This document shows, piece by piece, positions 11,109 through 21,260 of a stretch of 64,000 nucleotides of DNA. The position numbers were made by a program, and so were the translations under genes. The first letter of the stretch is position 1. Every line of letters starts with the position of its first letter. Source of the DNA: Oreohelix idahoensis (taxonomy: Eukaryota > Mollusca > Gastropoda > Stylommatophora > Oreohelicidae); contig JAMPIV010006383.1 of the NCBI GenBank assembly GCA_024509875.1, positions 396,001-460,000 on the forward strand, read 5' to 3'. The notes below the pieces were generated by a model that saw only the letters and a program-made list of their open reading frames with translations, ran no database searches and was not told the origin of the DNA.

Positions 11109-11832
11109 GATGATCTGGATTTTGCTGATGACTTGGCTCTTCTGTCCCATAACCGTAATCAGATGCAGGACAAATTGAAAACACTCGATGAGAAGTCACA
11201 GCAATTGGGTCTGAAAATACACAGGGAAAAGACAAAACTATTGAGAATAAATGCAGGTAATGATAACAGGGTTGAACTTGAAGAAACACCAATACAAGAT
11301 GTAGAAGCGTACACATATCTTGGCAGTAATATAGACAAAGATGGAGGGACATACAGCGACATCAAAATAAGAATACAAAAGGCAAGAGGAGCTTTCATTG
11401 CATTGGGAAATATATGGAGAACAAGAGAAATAGGATCTAACACGAAAATAAGAATCTTCAACTCAAATGTGAAGTCAGTCCTATTGTATGGCTCGGAGAC
11501 ATAGAGAACAACAAAGACAACAACCAAAAAGCTACAGACTTTCATAAAAAGGTGCTTGCGTAGAATATAGGGATTAAAACGGTATGACAGGGTTACCAAC
11601 GTGGAACTGATGACAAGAACTAGACAAGTGCCAGTGGAGCAAGAGATGAGAAGAAGACGATGGCGATGGATAGGACACACACTGAGGAAACCTGTTGATA
11701 GCATTACAAGGCAATCCTTGTTCTGGAACCTCCAGGGCAAGAGAGGCAGAGGTAGACCAAGAAGCACATGGAGAAGAGAGCTGGAAACAGAGGTGAAAAT
11801 GATGCACACGGCTGTTTGCGAGCGATCTTTTA
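11109..11832 (+). pseudogene. Non-LTR retrotransposon RT, C-terminal part
   Basis: The plus strand opens with the RT catalytic motif FADD (11121-11132) followed by LALLSHNRNQMQDKL. Next come KTKLLRIN and the thumb-like segment with AYTYLGSNIDKDGG and KSVLLYGSET, which ends at a stop near 11502. After frame changes the tail resumes at 11601 with [15 protein letters not shown] and GKRGRGRPRSTWRREL. This order is the C-terminal half of a LINE ORF2. The endonuclease and the RT fingers are missing (5' truncation). Decayed; a related fragment in reverse is at 16620-16920. Confidence 0.85.
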
Positions 11833-11959
11833 GTTATTTCCCCTTTTTCCCCGACCGTGCTATTTATAGCCCACTTGACAGAGGTCACGTGGTCAGCTTC
11901 CTAATGGGAAAAACATGTGGCGATGTTTACTTTTGATAGGGCTTAATTAATGCTTTTAG

Positions 11960-12718
11960 GCTACTTTTTTATTATAAATACCGGCTTTAATTTTGCGTAA
12001 AGCTAGACTAGAAATGTTAGAGTAAATTTTAGAACAAGAACAAACATTTTATCACAATTAGAACAGAAGATATAATAGTCTGAAATAGTGTAAAATTTAC
12101 GTTTTTTTTTTACATTTTGTTATGGTTTGTTTCTAATTCAATTTACACTAAAACGGTCACAATCAACATGCATAACAAATTACAGAAATCAAAAGTAGAA
12201 AACCTGCAGAAAATGGATATCAAAGTTTTGTTTTGGTTTCATGCGTCAAACATTAATTATTGAAAGTTTAAATTGCAAGTCCACATTTATTACCTTAAAA
12301 TAACACACCCAATTGTCCCCAAAACATGTTTGAATTGCTTGTATGCTACTTTATTATTATAAATACCGGCTTTACATTTGCGTAAAGCTAGACTAGAAAT
12401 GTTAGAGTAAATTTTAGAACAAGAACAAACATTTTATCACAATTAGAACAGAAGATATAATAGTCTGAAATAGTGTAAAATTTACGGTTTTTTTTTTTTT
12501 TACATTTTGTTATGGTTTGTTTCTAATTCAATTTACACTAAAACGGTCACAATCAACATGCATAACAAATTACAGAAATCAAAAGTAGAAAACCTGCAGA
12601 AAATGGATATCAAAGTTTTGTTTTGGTTTCATGCGTCAAACATTAATTATTGAAAGTTTAAATTGCATGTCCACATTTATAACCTTAAAATAACACACCC
12701 AATTGTCCCCAGAACATG
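11960..12718. repeat. Tandem duplication, two units of about 370 bp (385-bp period)
   Basis: Unit 1 (11960-12328) and unit 2 (12345-12718) are nearly identical: both run from GCTACTTT through ATACCGGC to the AATTGTCCCC end. A few substitutions and a different T-run length separate them. A 16-bp spacer lies between. No ORF. Looks like a fairly recent duplication. Confidence 0.9.
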
Positions 12719-12759
12719 AGAGCTAACAATTATCTCAATCATACATCATGAGTTCATAT

Positions 12760-13905
12760 CTAGTCTGCGCAATGTTTTTCTAATATGTGCTGTTTATGAA
12801 TTGTCTTACTAGGGAATAGCTTTCTGAACAAAGACATATAAGTCTCTATCGATGCTGTTATTGATTCTTTACTAATTGGTTTACTGTGTGATATTTTGTT
12901 GTGTACTTTCTCAAATGCTTCTTTCAGTGAGTTGAATTGTTCTTGAGCAATAAAAGCTATGTTAGTTATATCTTGTTTGTCTGTAATTTTCAGTGTTTGT
13001 GTAATGATTGCTCTTGTAAGATCTTTATAAACTTTTTGTGTGAGATATCTGTGGAAGTGATTCCCTATAAATGCTCTGCTATTATAAGCCTGTTGTATGA
13101 TTTTGTGTTTGGCTAGTACCTTGTCCATGTGTGAGCAAACTGGACCAGACCTAGTACACAGATCTTGAAACTGAAGTTTGGTCAGCGCATCTTGTGCATT
13201 TTCAAGTCTAACTTTAAAATTATCTGTCTCCTCCTTATCCTCACAAAGTTCAATACCTACCTGAAAAATTCAATTTTAGCTCCTAATTCTTCTGCCTATT
13301 TCCAGTTCCTACTAAATCTCTTCAAGTTCTTAAAAGTACTAATGTTTGCATGTATCTCTTGCGAATTCTCAAATATCTTTGCGTCTATTGTATCAGCTAC
13401 CTGTTCTAGAAGTCTGTGGTGTTTCAAAAACAATGCCTAATAAAATATGAAGGTAAGGAGGAGCTACATTTTCAATTTCAATCTCTAACATTGGTTTGTG
13501 TAAACAATTATGGTAATGTGCCACTTGCCTTTTATTCCCTTTCCCATATTTCATATATCTATTGTAATCTCTTATCAACATGGCCAAACTTCTTGGTTTG
13601 CAAGTTGTATGCTCTCTGGATGTCTTTGATGAAAATGTTTGGTTTGTCTGGAGCTCAAGGAATATACCCATGTCTGTGGTGTCTCCAGCAAAACAAGGAA
13701 ATAATCCCCGAATAAGAAAACAACAACTTGTTTACCATCCCACTCTAAATATTTTAGTGACTCTATCTGAGCTTTCATGCCATTCATAAAATATTTCTAA
13801 ATTATCATATGTATCTCTGACTCTAGCCATTGATAAAAGGATGGTATTAGATTTAGAATTTGGTTTCTCTAAATTACTACCTGCATTGTAACTTTGAATG
13901 AAAGA
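12760..13905 (-). pseudogene. Decayed copy of a multi-copy invertebrate protein family of unknown function
   Basis: Read on the minus strand from about 13905 to 12760, pieces in different frames line up in order: NSKSNTILLSMARVRDTYDNL; LEWDGKQVVVFLFGDY (from 13787); a Cys-containing GLSGAQGIYPCLWC block that is present but on the plus strand (13632-13690); SLAMLIRDYNRYMKYGKGNKR and PPYLHILLGIV (from 13671); then MDKVLAKHKIIQQAYNSRAF with GNHFHRYLT and a C-terminal KTIHKQHILEKHCAD (13128-12760). From memory this order resembles an uncharacterised, repeated protein family in cnidarian and mollusc genomes, perhaps transposon-associated. At least three frame changes and the inverted block make it a pseudogene. 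Confidence 0.6.
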
Positions 13906-14760
13906 AGATATACAAACAGTTACTTAGAATTCGCTGGCAGCCGTCGTGTGCACAGGATTGTCTACCAAAGAACACCAATGGAACAGTCCTTATCTCACAC
14001 ACAATTAAAAAAAAAAAATTCATATTATAAATAGAAGATTAACAAGACTTGAAAGATAGATCAAATTATGTGGAAGTAATCTATCTATAGCTTTACATGT
14101 TTTCTGACGCTTATATACGTACCTAAATATCATTATAAATGAATGAAAATGCAAAAACAGATGGTGCTTTACAAAAAGTTATTTTTTTACTACCTTATTT
14201 AAGATTTGTAGGTATCAGGAATGCGTTTAAAGGGATTTAAATGCTATAAAATCTGGTGACAATATGCTTGTTCTTGTAATGCCACACTCACAAAACTGAC
14301 TACCACACATTCTCAAGATATGAAACCAAAAAATAAAGTATGTGGAAATAATCTTTAGCTTCCCTTCGAGAAGTCTTTATAATTATAAACTCGAATGGGC
14401 CGATGGAAGAGGGGGGGGAAGGGGTGTTTTTTTAGATATTAAATTAATAAAAAGATTACTTATTTTATGAATTTCCTTAAATGATGACGCTGTTTTCAAA
14501 AGTCTGTAACTCCGTCAAAACTAATTTCAAACAAATAAAAAATGCAATCAAAAATAGAACACAGAACAAAGTTATAGTACACAAAAGAATTTTAGCGCTG
14601 TGTTTATCCAGAACGAGTGTGTAATGATTTATATTTTACTGATTTTACTCACACATCAGCTGATTTTCCCCGCCAAAAACTTAAGTAGTCTTTTACGGTG
14701 CACACAAAATTTTATACCCGGTATCAGAATTCCTGCCCAATGGGCTGATCACCCGTTGGC
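13906..14760. other. No gene recognised
   Basis: AT-rich intergenic-type sequence with a G-run at 14411-14417. Nothing I can assign. Confidence 0.45.
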
Positions 14761-14960
14761 TTGTCACACCGATTACGGAAACAACGGCAGATGGATCTAT
14801 TTGTTGCCCTAAAGACGCCGCTAGGCGTGATGGGAAACTACAACAGAGAAAATCAATCTGCTGTTGCCCTTAAGACGCCACAGGGCGTGATGGCCTCTGA
14901 CTGCTTGGTCAGTCTTTGGCTAAGGACGGAAGAAGAAGAAGAAGATCAGAATTCCGGTCA
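14761..14960 (+). mobile_element. LINE 3' end with (GAA)n tail
   Basis: The sequence reads FVALKTPLGVMG and, after a partial duplication, VALKTPQGVMASDCLVS, then ends in a GAA-rich tail (14933-14945). The same tail occurs in reverse at 33470-33560, where it follows a clear LINE C-terminus. So this is a short 3' fragment of that family, with an internal duplication of about 60 bp. Confidence 0.65.
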
Positions 14961-15118
14961 CCGAAACTAAAAGAGCGCTCTGGTATAGGGCACAAACAGC
15001 CGTGGATGAGAAGAATATTGAAAGAACTTGGGATGATGGCACGTGACAGGAGGACTTGGCATGTGTTTGTTGAAGGCCTATGCTCCTTTGGGAGTGGAGG
15101 GTTATGAATGAATGAATG
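14961..15118 (+). mobile_element. LINE C-terminus and (GAAT)n tail
   Basis: The last coding segment reads ARDRRTWHVFVEGLCSFGSG and stops; the DNA then ends in GAATGAATGAAT. A similar tail is at 33333-33430 and a diverged one at 8990-9200. This is the 3' end of a non-LTR retrotransposon, truncated 5'. Confidence 0.75.
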
Positions 15119-15350
15119 AATATTAGAAGGAAGCACTATAATTTCTTGGAACATATTATGGGAAAAAGAAAGCTGGAGTCTATTGTGACAAAAGAAAACA
15201 CTAACGGACAAAGAGATAGTAGGGGACAACCAAGAGAGACGATACTGGACAGTTTAACTTAGTGGCCTGAAAATAGGTCAAGGACAGAATTTATAAATAG
15301 CACGGAACAGGAGATTATGAATAGGCTGGATCACACTGGGGACAACCACA
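15119..15350 (+). mobile_element. LINE C-terminal fragment
   Basis: Plus-strand match to the RRGKL...ILDSL family: a segment equivalent to GKRKLESIVTK, followed by ETILDSLT-like sequence (15239-15260). Stops are present. Same family as 6833-7085. It starts directly after the preceding (GAAT)n tail. Confidence 0.6.
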
Positions 15351-15608
15351 TAAGACGTCACGAAGTGAGGCGGGTCAACAACTTTGTTACGAAGTGTGAT
15401 GATTGGAGGGGGAGAGGAGGAAGGGGGGGGGGGATGTTACGTCACTTAAACGCAATAAGAGAAGGGATCGCTTCTTTCATAAATGATGTCTGAACAAAAT
15501 ACATTTTGTAACCTCATTTCTCATATTCTACTTTTATCAGCAATAGTAGACAACTCCTTCTTAGACGACTTTTATTATTATTATAATCGCTGCTGAAATA
15601 GTGGATAA
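15351..15608. other. No gene recognised; G-rich tract
   Basis: Contains GGAGGGGGAGAGGAGG and a nine-G run at about 15424-15433. No coding feature. Confidence 0.45.
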
Positions 15609-16114
15609 CTAGCAACAACCCGCTAAAATTGGCAGGTTTTTAATTATAGTGTGTTGTTTCTGATACACGTATCACATTGCTGCTTCTTCTATAGTCTCGC
15701 TTGCTCGCTGTGAATGACGCGATCGCCTCTTCCTTTTAGCTATCTTATCATTTTGATCAATAATAATAAGTCTGCAAAATTTAAATTTTGTCTCGAAGAA
15801 ACAATCAGAAAACGTACATTTTTTTTAGAAAATGATGAGTTCAATCCGTTTCCCGAATGAAACTGGACAGAAGAGTATCTTGGTTGTTTGTTGATTTAAT
15901 GCACACCGTCACACTTTGCTATTTTCGCGAGAGTACATTTAAGGGGAAACAATACAATTATTGTCTAACTTTCAACCACAGCTGCACCCCCTTAGCTGTG
16001 CTCGAAAGTTAATGCACTCTCTCGAAAATAGAAAAACAGTGCGCAAATGACGGTGTGCAAAGTGTGACAGACCGACCGACCGAAGTACCTTACGGCGGGA
16101 ATTACGGTATTGGA
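15609..16114 (-). mobile_element. Helitron 2, non-autonomous (506 bp)
   Basis: On the minus strand the element starts TCCAATACC (16114 inward) and ends with the hairpin AACCTGCCA/AGCGGGTT followed by GTTG and CTAG (15612-15609). It sits between host A and T, the expected Helitron insertion site, with no target duplication. The middle (15680-15830) matches the start of the coding region in Helitron 3, so it is an internally deleted relative. A large inverted repeat (15901-16058) lies just inside the 5' end. Confidence 0.85.
15901..16058. repeat. Inverted repeat near Helitron 2 5' end
   Basis: Outer arms GCACACCGTCA and TGACGGTGTGC, then CTATTTTCG.GAGAGT and its complement. An inner pair is around CACAGCTG and TAGCTGTG. 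The same palindrome occurs in Helitron 1 at 20444-20618. Confidence 0.8.
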
Positions 16115-16619
16115 TGATGATTGTGGTAATCTTTAACTTGATTAAATTGATATTTAATTATATATTTCTGTACCCATACTCGCACCCGCACACACACATA
16201 TATTTAGTTATATAATGCAATATACACCTTAAAAACACACCCACATAATGCAGACTAGGTAAACTGTACTGTTTACTACAATTAGATTTTTATAAAAATA
16301 AAACATTAGCAGATTAACACCATCCTGACAACAGTCAGATGAGATCAAAGACACAGAAGTTCAGCAGGTTAAGTTATTAGGGCTGATTAGAAATATAATA
16401 TTTATTTATTTATTATTTAAAAATGCGAAAACATTCAGCTGGGTAGGTCAAGAGTTAAGCCTGTCTCGCGATAAGAGGCGGCACATAACAGGAAATTTAT
16501 TTGTAAAAGCTGGATTAATTAATGATTATTTTTCAAAAAAGAAGTGTGGGGGAAGGGGTTAAAGAGATTTGAGACGTCACATAAGGTGGGGGTGGGGGTC
16601 GTCTGGGTTTTTGTGACGG
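16115..16619. other. No gene recognised
   Basis: AT-rich sequence with CA repeats near 16185. Nothing assignable. Confidence 0.45.
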
Positions 16620-16925
16620 TGATGTAACCCTTTCATGTCTGTCTCCAGTTATCTTCTCCACGTGTTCTTTGGTCTCGCTCTAGCTCTCTTACCTTTTTGA
16701 TTCCAGAACAAGGACTGTAAGGTAATGATACCAGTAGGTTTCCTCAATGTGTGTCCTATTCATCTCCAACGTCGTCTTCTCATCTCTCGTTGTGCTTTTC
16801 CTCGTCATGTTCCTGTCATGAGATCCACATTAGTGATCTACGTCATACCATTTCAATCCTTCTATTCTACGCCAGCACCCATTCATGAAAGTCTGTAACT
16901 GTTTGGTTGTTGTTTTTTCATGCAT
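16620..16925 (-). mobile_element. LINE C-terminal fragment (reverse of the 11.6-kb type)
   Basis: The reverse complement matches 11530-11800, including the segments equivalent to ACAGACTTTCATAAAAAG and GATAGGACACACACTGAGG. That region is downstream of the RT core. Stops are frequent. Decayed. Confidence 0.7.
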
Positions 16926-17394
16926 TAGTATAATTTTTTTTTTCTTCTTTTTATTTGTATTCACTTCATCTTCTTCCACCATGTCCACCCCTTTTGTCTT
17001 CAATTGCATCTCCGTATTCTTCTTTCTTCTAATTTAGTATACTCTTCATCTTTTGTTTCTACGGTCTCTAATTTATGTTCTTATTGCCTAGTTCGGCGTC
17101 TTCGCCTTCTCATACTACCTCTACATCGTCGTCTCCGCTTACAGTTCTATGTAATCATTGACCTTCAATCAGATCTATGTAAGCTATTCCAGGCAATCCG
17201 CTAAAATTCAAATCTTACTTGATAAATGGCTGGCTTGATCAGGATCATATCCAAACTTAATGGATACATTTTTCTCCCCTGTGTACTTTTGGTAGACTGT
17301 ATAATCTTACCGTCGTAGCCGTCCATAAATACTCTCCCATTGCTATCCTGTACTGAGTAACTGTATCAAATAAATTCTTGGATCTTCTCGTGTT
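16926..17394. other. No gene recognised
   Basis: T- and C-rich sequence; open frames show no motif. May be a decayed LINE 3' region. Confidence 0.4.
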
Positions 17395-17535
17395 TCCGTT
17401 AGGGTGTCCAAGTGGTTAAAGCGCTAGCTTCTCAAGGCAGAGGAATCGAAACGCGATCGCTTCACGTTCCAGTTTAAACAGTTGTAACAATGGGTATCTG
17501 ACTCTGCCTCTGAGCTATCAAAGGCAAAGCGGAAG
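17395..17535 (+). mobile_element. Possible tRNA-derived SINE fragment
   Basis: TCCAAGTGGTTAAAGCGCTAG at 17407-17427 resembles the D-arm and A box of a Leu/Ser-type tRNA, but the B box (near GAATCGAAACGC) is poor. Edges unknown. It is not a convincing tRNA gene. Confidence 0.35.
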
Positions 17536-18065
17536 GGAAAGTGGTCATCCGACGTCATAAAACGGAGACTTTTCACAAGTAAATTCTCGAACACTTCTCT
17601 TACCTATGGCAGTATGCAAAACATTATCTTTTATATCTCAGCTACTCTATCTATCTAGATCTTAGATGCTGCATACTGCAGCTGTTCTATCAAACCAGCT
17701 CTTTATCTTGCCTGATTTAGATAATAGATATACAACTTTGTTTTTCGATTGCGTTCTAGCGTATATGCAGGATGACTGAAACGTTACTTCCTATTTTTAA
17801 ATTTGTATATCTTCATTTTTATCTACTGGACATATACGAAACAAATGTTAAAAAAAATAAAAAAATGCACAATAGCTATTATGTGACTTTATTTGTTTTG
17901 TATTCACAGAAACGAAATAAAATCCAAAATGACTACATAAACTGACGTTACATGAGACATCAAAAATGTCTGCCCGCTGTAAAGTCCGGTGTTAAACAGA
18001 CCCGATCTACACTAAGTTGTAATATTAACGTGACATAGCAATTTATGTAATAACTTACTTACTTA
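17536..18065. other. No gene recognised
   Basis: AT-rich, no assignable feature. Confidence 0.45.
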
Positions 18066-18428
18066 CAGACTTGCAGGTTCGATTGAAGATGTGCCTCTGA
18101 TTTAGCAATCAGGGCAACATCATCGGCAAATGCCAGCTCTGAAATGCAAACCTGTCTCATCTTCCAGTACCCCTGTGAAGATTTTCTTGTTCTCTCTTTA
18201 CATGCTTTGATGACATCATACATGAGGAGTATGAATAGATATGGTGACAGGATTTCACCTTGTCTTACACCAGTAGTGGTCCTGAACTTTCTGACTTATG
18301 GTTTGCCGTTCTCACATAATTTCTGCAAGATTTGTAGAATCTCTGTACGGCGCGTATCAGATGGTGCTGGAATGTTCTTCCTTACCACGCAGTCCCAAAG
18401 TTTGCTTCAGGGGACCTTGTCAAATGGA
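18066..18428 (-). pseudogene. Non-LTR retrotransposon RT fragment (catalytic region)
   Basis: The minus strand reads the RT palm: a decayed RQGDILSPYL-like segment (18265-18240), then LAFADDVALIAKSEAHLQ with the catalytic FADD encoded at 18119-18130. Upstream, near 18420, is a segment resembling PFDKVP. Only about 120 residues of the domain are left, with frame breaks. It is cut at 18428 by, or joined to, a SINE. Confidence 0.8.
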
Positions 18429-18767
18429 GCCGCGCCGGTGTAATGGTTACCACACTGCGCTGGCGATCGGGCGATCCAGGTTCAAGCCCGGGCGAGGACA
18501 TTTGAACGAGTGTCGTCGACCGGGACTTGGACTGGATTAATTCGATCCCTGGCGAAGATATTTAAAGAAGTGTCGTCGGCCAGGGACTGGCGGCTCCTGA
18601 GCCGACCCAGCTCTAATGGGTACCCTCCGAAGACGGCGAGTGTCTGCCTGAATGGCGAGTGGACACCTGTCAGTGTACAGGGGAAAAGGGAATACTCACG
18701 TAAAAATCAGTCTCAGGTTGGATATACTAACCGCAGATTCTCGCCTCGAGTAATAGCAGGAGAACGT
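18429..18767 (+). mobile_element. tRNA-derived SINE, second family
   Basis: Starts GCCGCGCCGGTGTAATGGTTACC and has a B box AGGTTCAAGCCC (18478-18489), the tRNA-like promoter pair. A long GC-rich tail with GTGTCGTCG repeated twice follows. Different in sequence from the 7826/27756/29298 family. The right edge is uncertain. Confidence 0.6.
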
Positions 18768-18841
18768 TAAAAAAATGACTTTATTGATGTAATAAAATGA
18801 CAGTTTATTGTCTCTACTGTGATGTTTGTTTCGTGTGAATT

Positions 18842-18934
18842 AGTTGTATAGGAGTGTTGCATAGGAGTGTTGCATAGGAGTGTTGTATAGGAGTGTTGTA
18901 TAGGAGTGTTGTATAGGAGTGTTGTATAGGAGTG
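18842..18934. repeat. 13-bp minisatellite
   Basis: Seven near-perfect tandem copies of GTGTTG(T/C)ATAGGA. No coding role is supported. Confidence 0.9.
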
Positions 18935-19050
18935 AAGATATACTTTAAAAACAGCAAGGGATTTTTCAATCACCCTGGAGTTGCGGTATCCTGTTTTAGA
19001 AAGCTCACACTGTGATTAATAGAGCTTTATAAGTCATCTTTTATTCTATA

Positions 19051-20018
19051 CTAGCAATAACCCGTCAATAATGACGGAAGTAAATCAAATGATAGATCTG
19101 TCCATACACTCTGAACACATATGGTCCACGTCCAACGAAGCGATCGATTTGGGCACCGATGGATGCAAATCCCAAGACTGAACTATAGGAACGGATATTT
19201 TCCTTAAAATGTCGATGTTGTGGATGCGCTGGGTTGCTCAAAAGATCCTTGAGATACGGAGGAAAAGGACGTCTCTGCTGTCCTTCTTGCTCCAACAGCA
19301 CTGTACCTTAATGGCAGCAATATTTGGGTGTACCATCGGTTGATCTTTCCACTTGAAAATTGAGAGAGTGACATTCCTGACATTCCTGATACATTGGGCC
19401 ACAGTTGTGTACAGCAACTGGATGCTCATCAAAGGCATCATGATTTGGAATTGTTGGACTACGTGCAGATCTTGATCGTCTCACTTGTTGTGCAGCTGCT
19501 GCTCTACGTTCGGTTGCTTCTTCTGAAGTCTCGTTTGCTCGATGCGATGCTCTCAACTGACGAATGCGAAAAGCTTCTGCAGCGCGTTGAGATTCATGCT
19601 CTTCTGCAGACTGATTTGCTCGTTGTGACTGACGCTGTGCTTGTCTTTGTGCCGCTTCATGTTGTCGTCGTATTGCTGCTTCTTCTAGAGTCTCGCTTGC
19701 TCGTGGTGACTGACGCGATCGTCTCTTCGTCTTAGCATCTGCAGCTCGTTTTGCATCTAACTTATCATTTTGATCCATAATAATAAGTCTGCAATACTTT
19801 AAATTAAAATGTTGTCTTGAAGAAACAATCAATAACTTACATTGTAAGGTTATTTTTAACAAAATGATGAGTTAAATCCGTTTCCGGAATGAAACTGGGT
19901 TCTACACCGACTTTTCTTCGTTGTTACATTTAAGGGAAACAATACAATTAATGTCTAACTTTCAATCACAGTTGCATCCCTTAGATGTGACCGACGTACA
20001 AACGACGAGAATTATGGA
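19051..20018 (-). mobile_element. Helitron 3 with truncated Rep-protein N-terminus
   Basis: The minus-strand element starts TCCATAATTC at 20018 and ends with the hairpin CCGTCA/TGACGG, then GTTATTG and CTAG at 19054-19051. It lies between A and T without a target duplication. It encodes the N-terminal zinc-binding region of a Helitron replication protein (19065-19778), but the Rep nuclease and helicase domains are gone. A 3' terminus is fused directly after the truncated gene, so it is an internal-deletion derivative that could move only with help. Confidence 0.85.
19065..19778 (-). pseudogene. Helitron replicase N-terminal region, frameshifted
   Basis: From the ATG at 19778 (MDQNDKLDAKRAADAK) the protein is Arg/Ala/Gln-rich with repeated RANxSxEExxxRRAAxA units. 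It then reaches the Cys/His block HNCGPMYQECQECHSLNF with a later CC pair, typical of the region before the Rep domain in animal Helitron proteins. The frame breaks near 19308. The next frame (19301-19065) continues with RPFPPYLKDLL, HFKENIRSYSSVLGFASIGA and GRGPYVFRVYGQIYH, also a conserved Helitron segment. The two-His Rep motif and SF1 helicase that should follow are absent. Non-functional. Confidence 0.8.
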
Positions 20019-20138
20019 TTTTGATGATAGAACAACTTCTTCACTTGTTGTGGTTATTGTACATCCAACACGACGCAGAAGTGACACATGCAGTAAAAGC
20101 AAACATGATGATGATAATAATAATAATAATCTTTCTTA
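20019..20138. other. Spacer between Helitron 3 and a LINE tail
   Basis: Contains an AAT run at 20118-20132. Nothing coding. Confidence 0.5.
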
Positions 20139-20400
20139 CTTACTTAGTTGTCCCTCTTGTACCCTGGGGTGTAGTTGAGGTTTGACAGAGAGGGAGAGAG
20201 AGACAGCGCCATACTATTCTACAGAATGTCTTCACAGAGAACTCTGGGCCGTTCTGGAGGTCTGGGTACCTTTCTCTTAGTTTCCCATATTTGTCATGGC
20301 AGCCGATCTTCTTTCATTCTGCAGACATGACCAAACCATCATAATTGGGACTGTTCCACTTGGGTCTCCAGAGGTTAGGTGTTGGTGCTATAATGTATTA
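20139..20400 (-). mobile_element. LINE 3' tail (reverse) with CTAAGTAAG end
   Basis: The complement ends in CTAAGTAAGTAAG, the same terminal repeat as the 128-bp insert at 26946-27073. It reads GACCCAAGTGGAACAGTCCC and a pyrimidine-rich block before that. Probably the 3' untranslated end of a non-LTR element. Helitron 1 begins directly after it. Confidence 0.5.
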
Positions 20401-20443
20401 TCCAATACCAAAATTCCCGCCGTAAGTACGTCGGTCGGTCGGT

Positions 20444-20618
20444 CACATCATGCCCACCATCAATTGCGCACTTTTCTATTTTCGAGAGAGTACCGTACAT
20501 TAACTTTCAACCACAGCTAAGGGGTGCAACTGTGGTTGAAAGTTAGACAATAATTGTATTGTTTCCCTTAAATATACTCTCCCGAAAATAGAAAAGTGCG
20601 CAAATGACGGTGTACATG
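20444..20618. repeat. Large palindrome near Helitron 1 5' end
   Basis: Outer arms TTGCGCACTTTTCTATTTTC (20464 on) and the complement ending at 20603. An inner pair AACTTTCAACCACAG and CTGTGGTTGAAAGTT forms a 15-bp perfect stem. Shared with Helitron 2. Confidence 0.85.
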
Positions 20619-20786
20619 AACAGTTTGATTATGGAAAGTCAAGATTTTAAAAGATGCACGAATAATTACGAGACATGTTGTCATAAAAGAAATGTTAGTT
20701 ATTTAGTTAATTTACGGTCCATTAGATCATTATCATTGCTCCACATTTCATTTAGGAAGGTTACTCCATGTATTCATATTTAATAC

Positions 20787-21260
20787 TGTGACAAAAAGAG
20801 GGACCTCTATCGATCTTTGGTTCTCTCTGGCAGTATCGGTACATTTGTGGTATTGATTTTTGTTTAGGTGCTGTCAATTATCGCACTTTTCTTTCTTTCT
20901 TTCTTGCTCTATTTGTCTGCTAAGTAGCAGATATGTGATTTTATCAAATCACCCGGTAGGTAATACATATCACAGTTGTGACACTCCTTGCAGATATGAC
21001 ACCGGTTTGTTACCGGGCCATCCCAGTCTACGAAGAGCTGAGATAAGATAGTCGCCGGCGCGTTTAGATTGAGCCGCTGATAAGACGACATTACCGTCTG
21101 TGTGACACGGGTGGGCAGAACAATGTGATGTAATTGCTTCCGGTCCGTGGTTAACAAGTAATCATGGATTTATTACATTTTAGACAATATGAGCCTACAA
21201 ATGTGTGTGTGAGAGTGTATACAAGGCATCAGATGTCCATATATGGTAATACGTGACCTT
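20787..21260 (+). repeat. Dispersed repeat, copy 2 (pair with 7311-7825)
   Basis: Begins TGTGACAAAAAG and shares the ordered blocks of the first copy through GTATACAAGGCATC. Lies inside Helitron 1, so it was either carried by the Helitron or inserted later. Confidence 0.5.
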
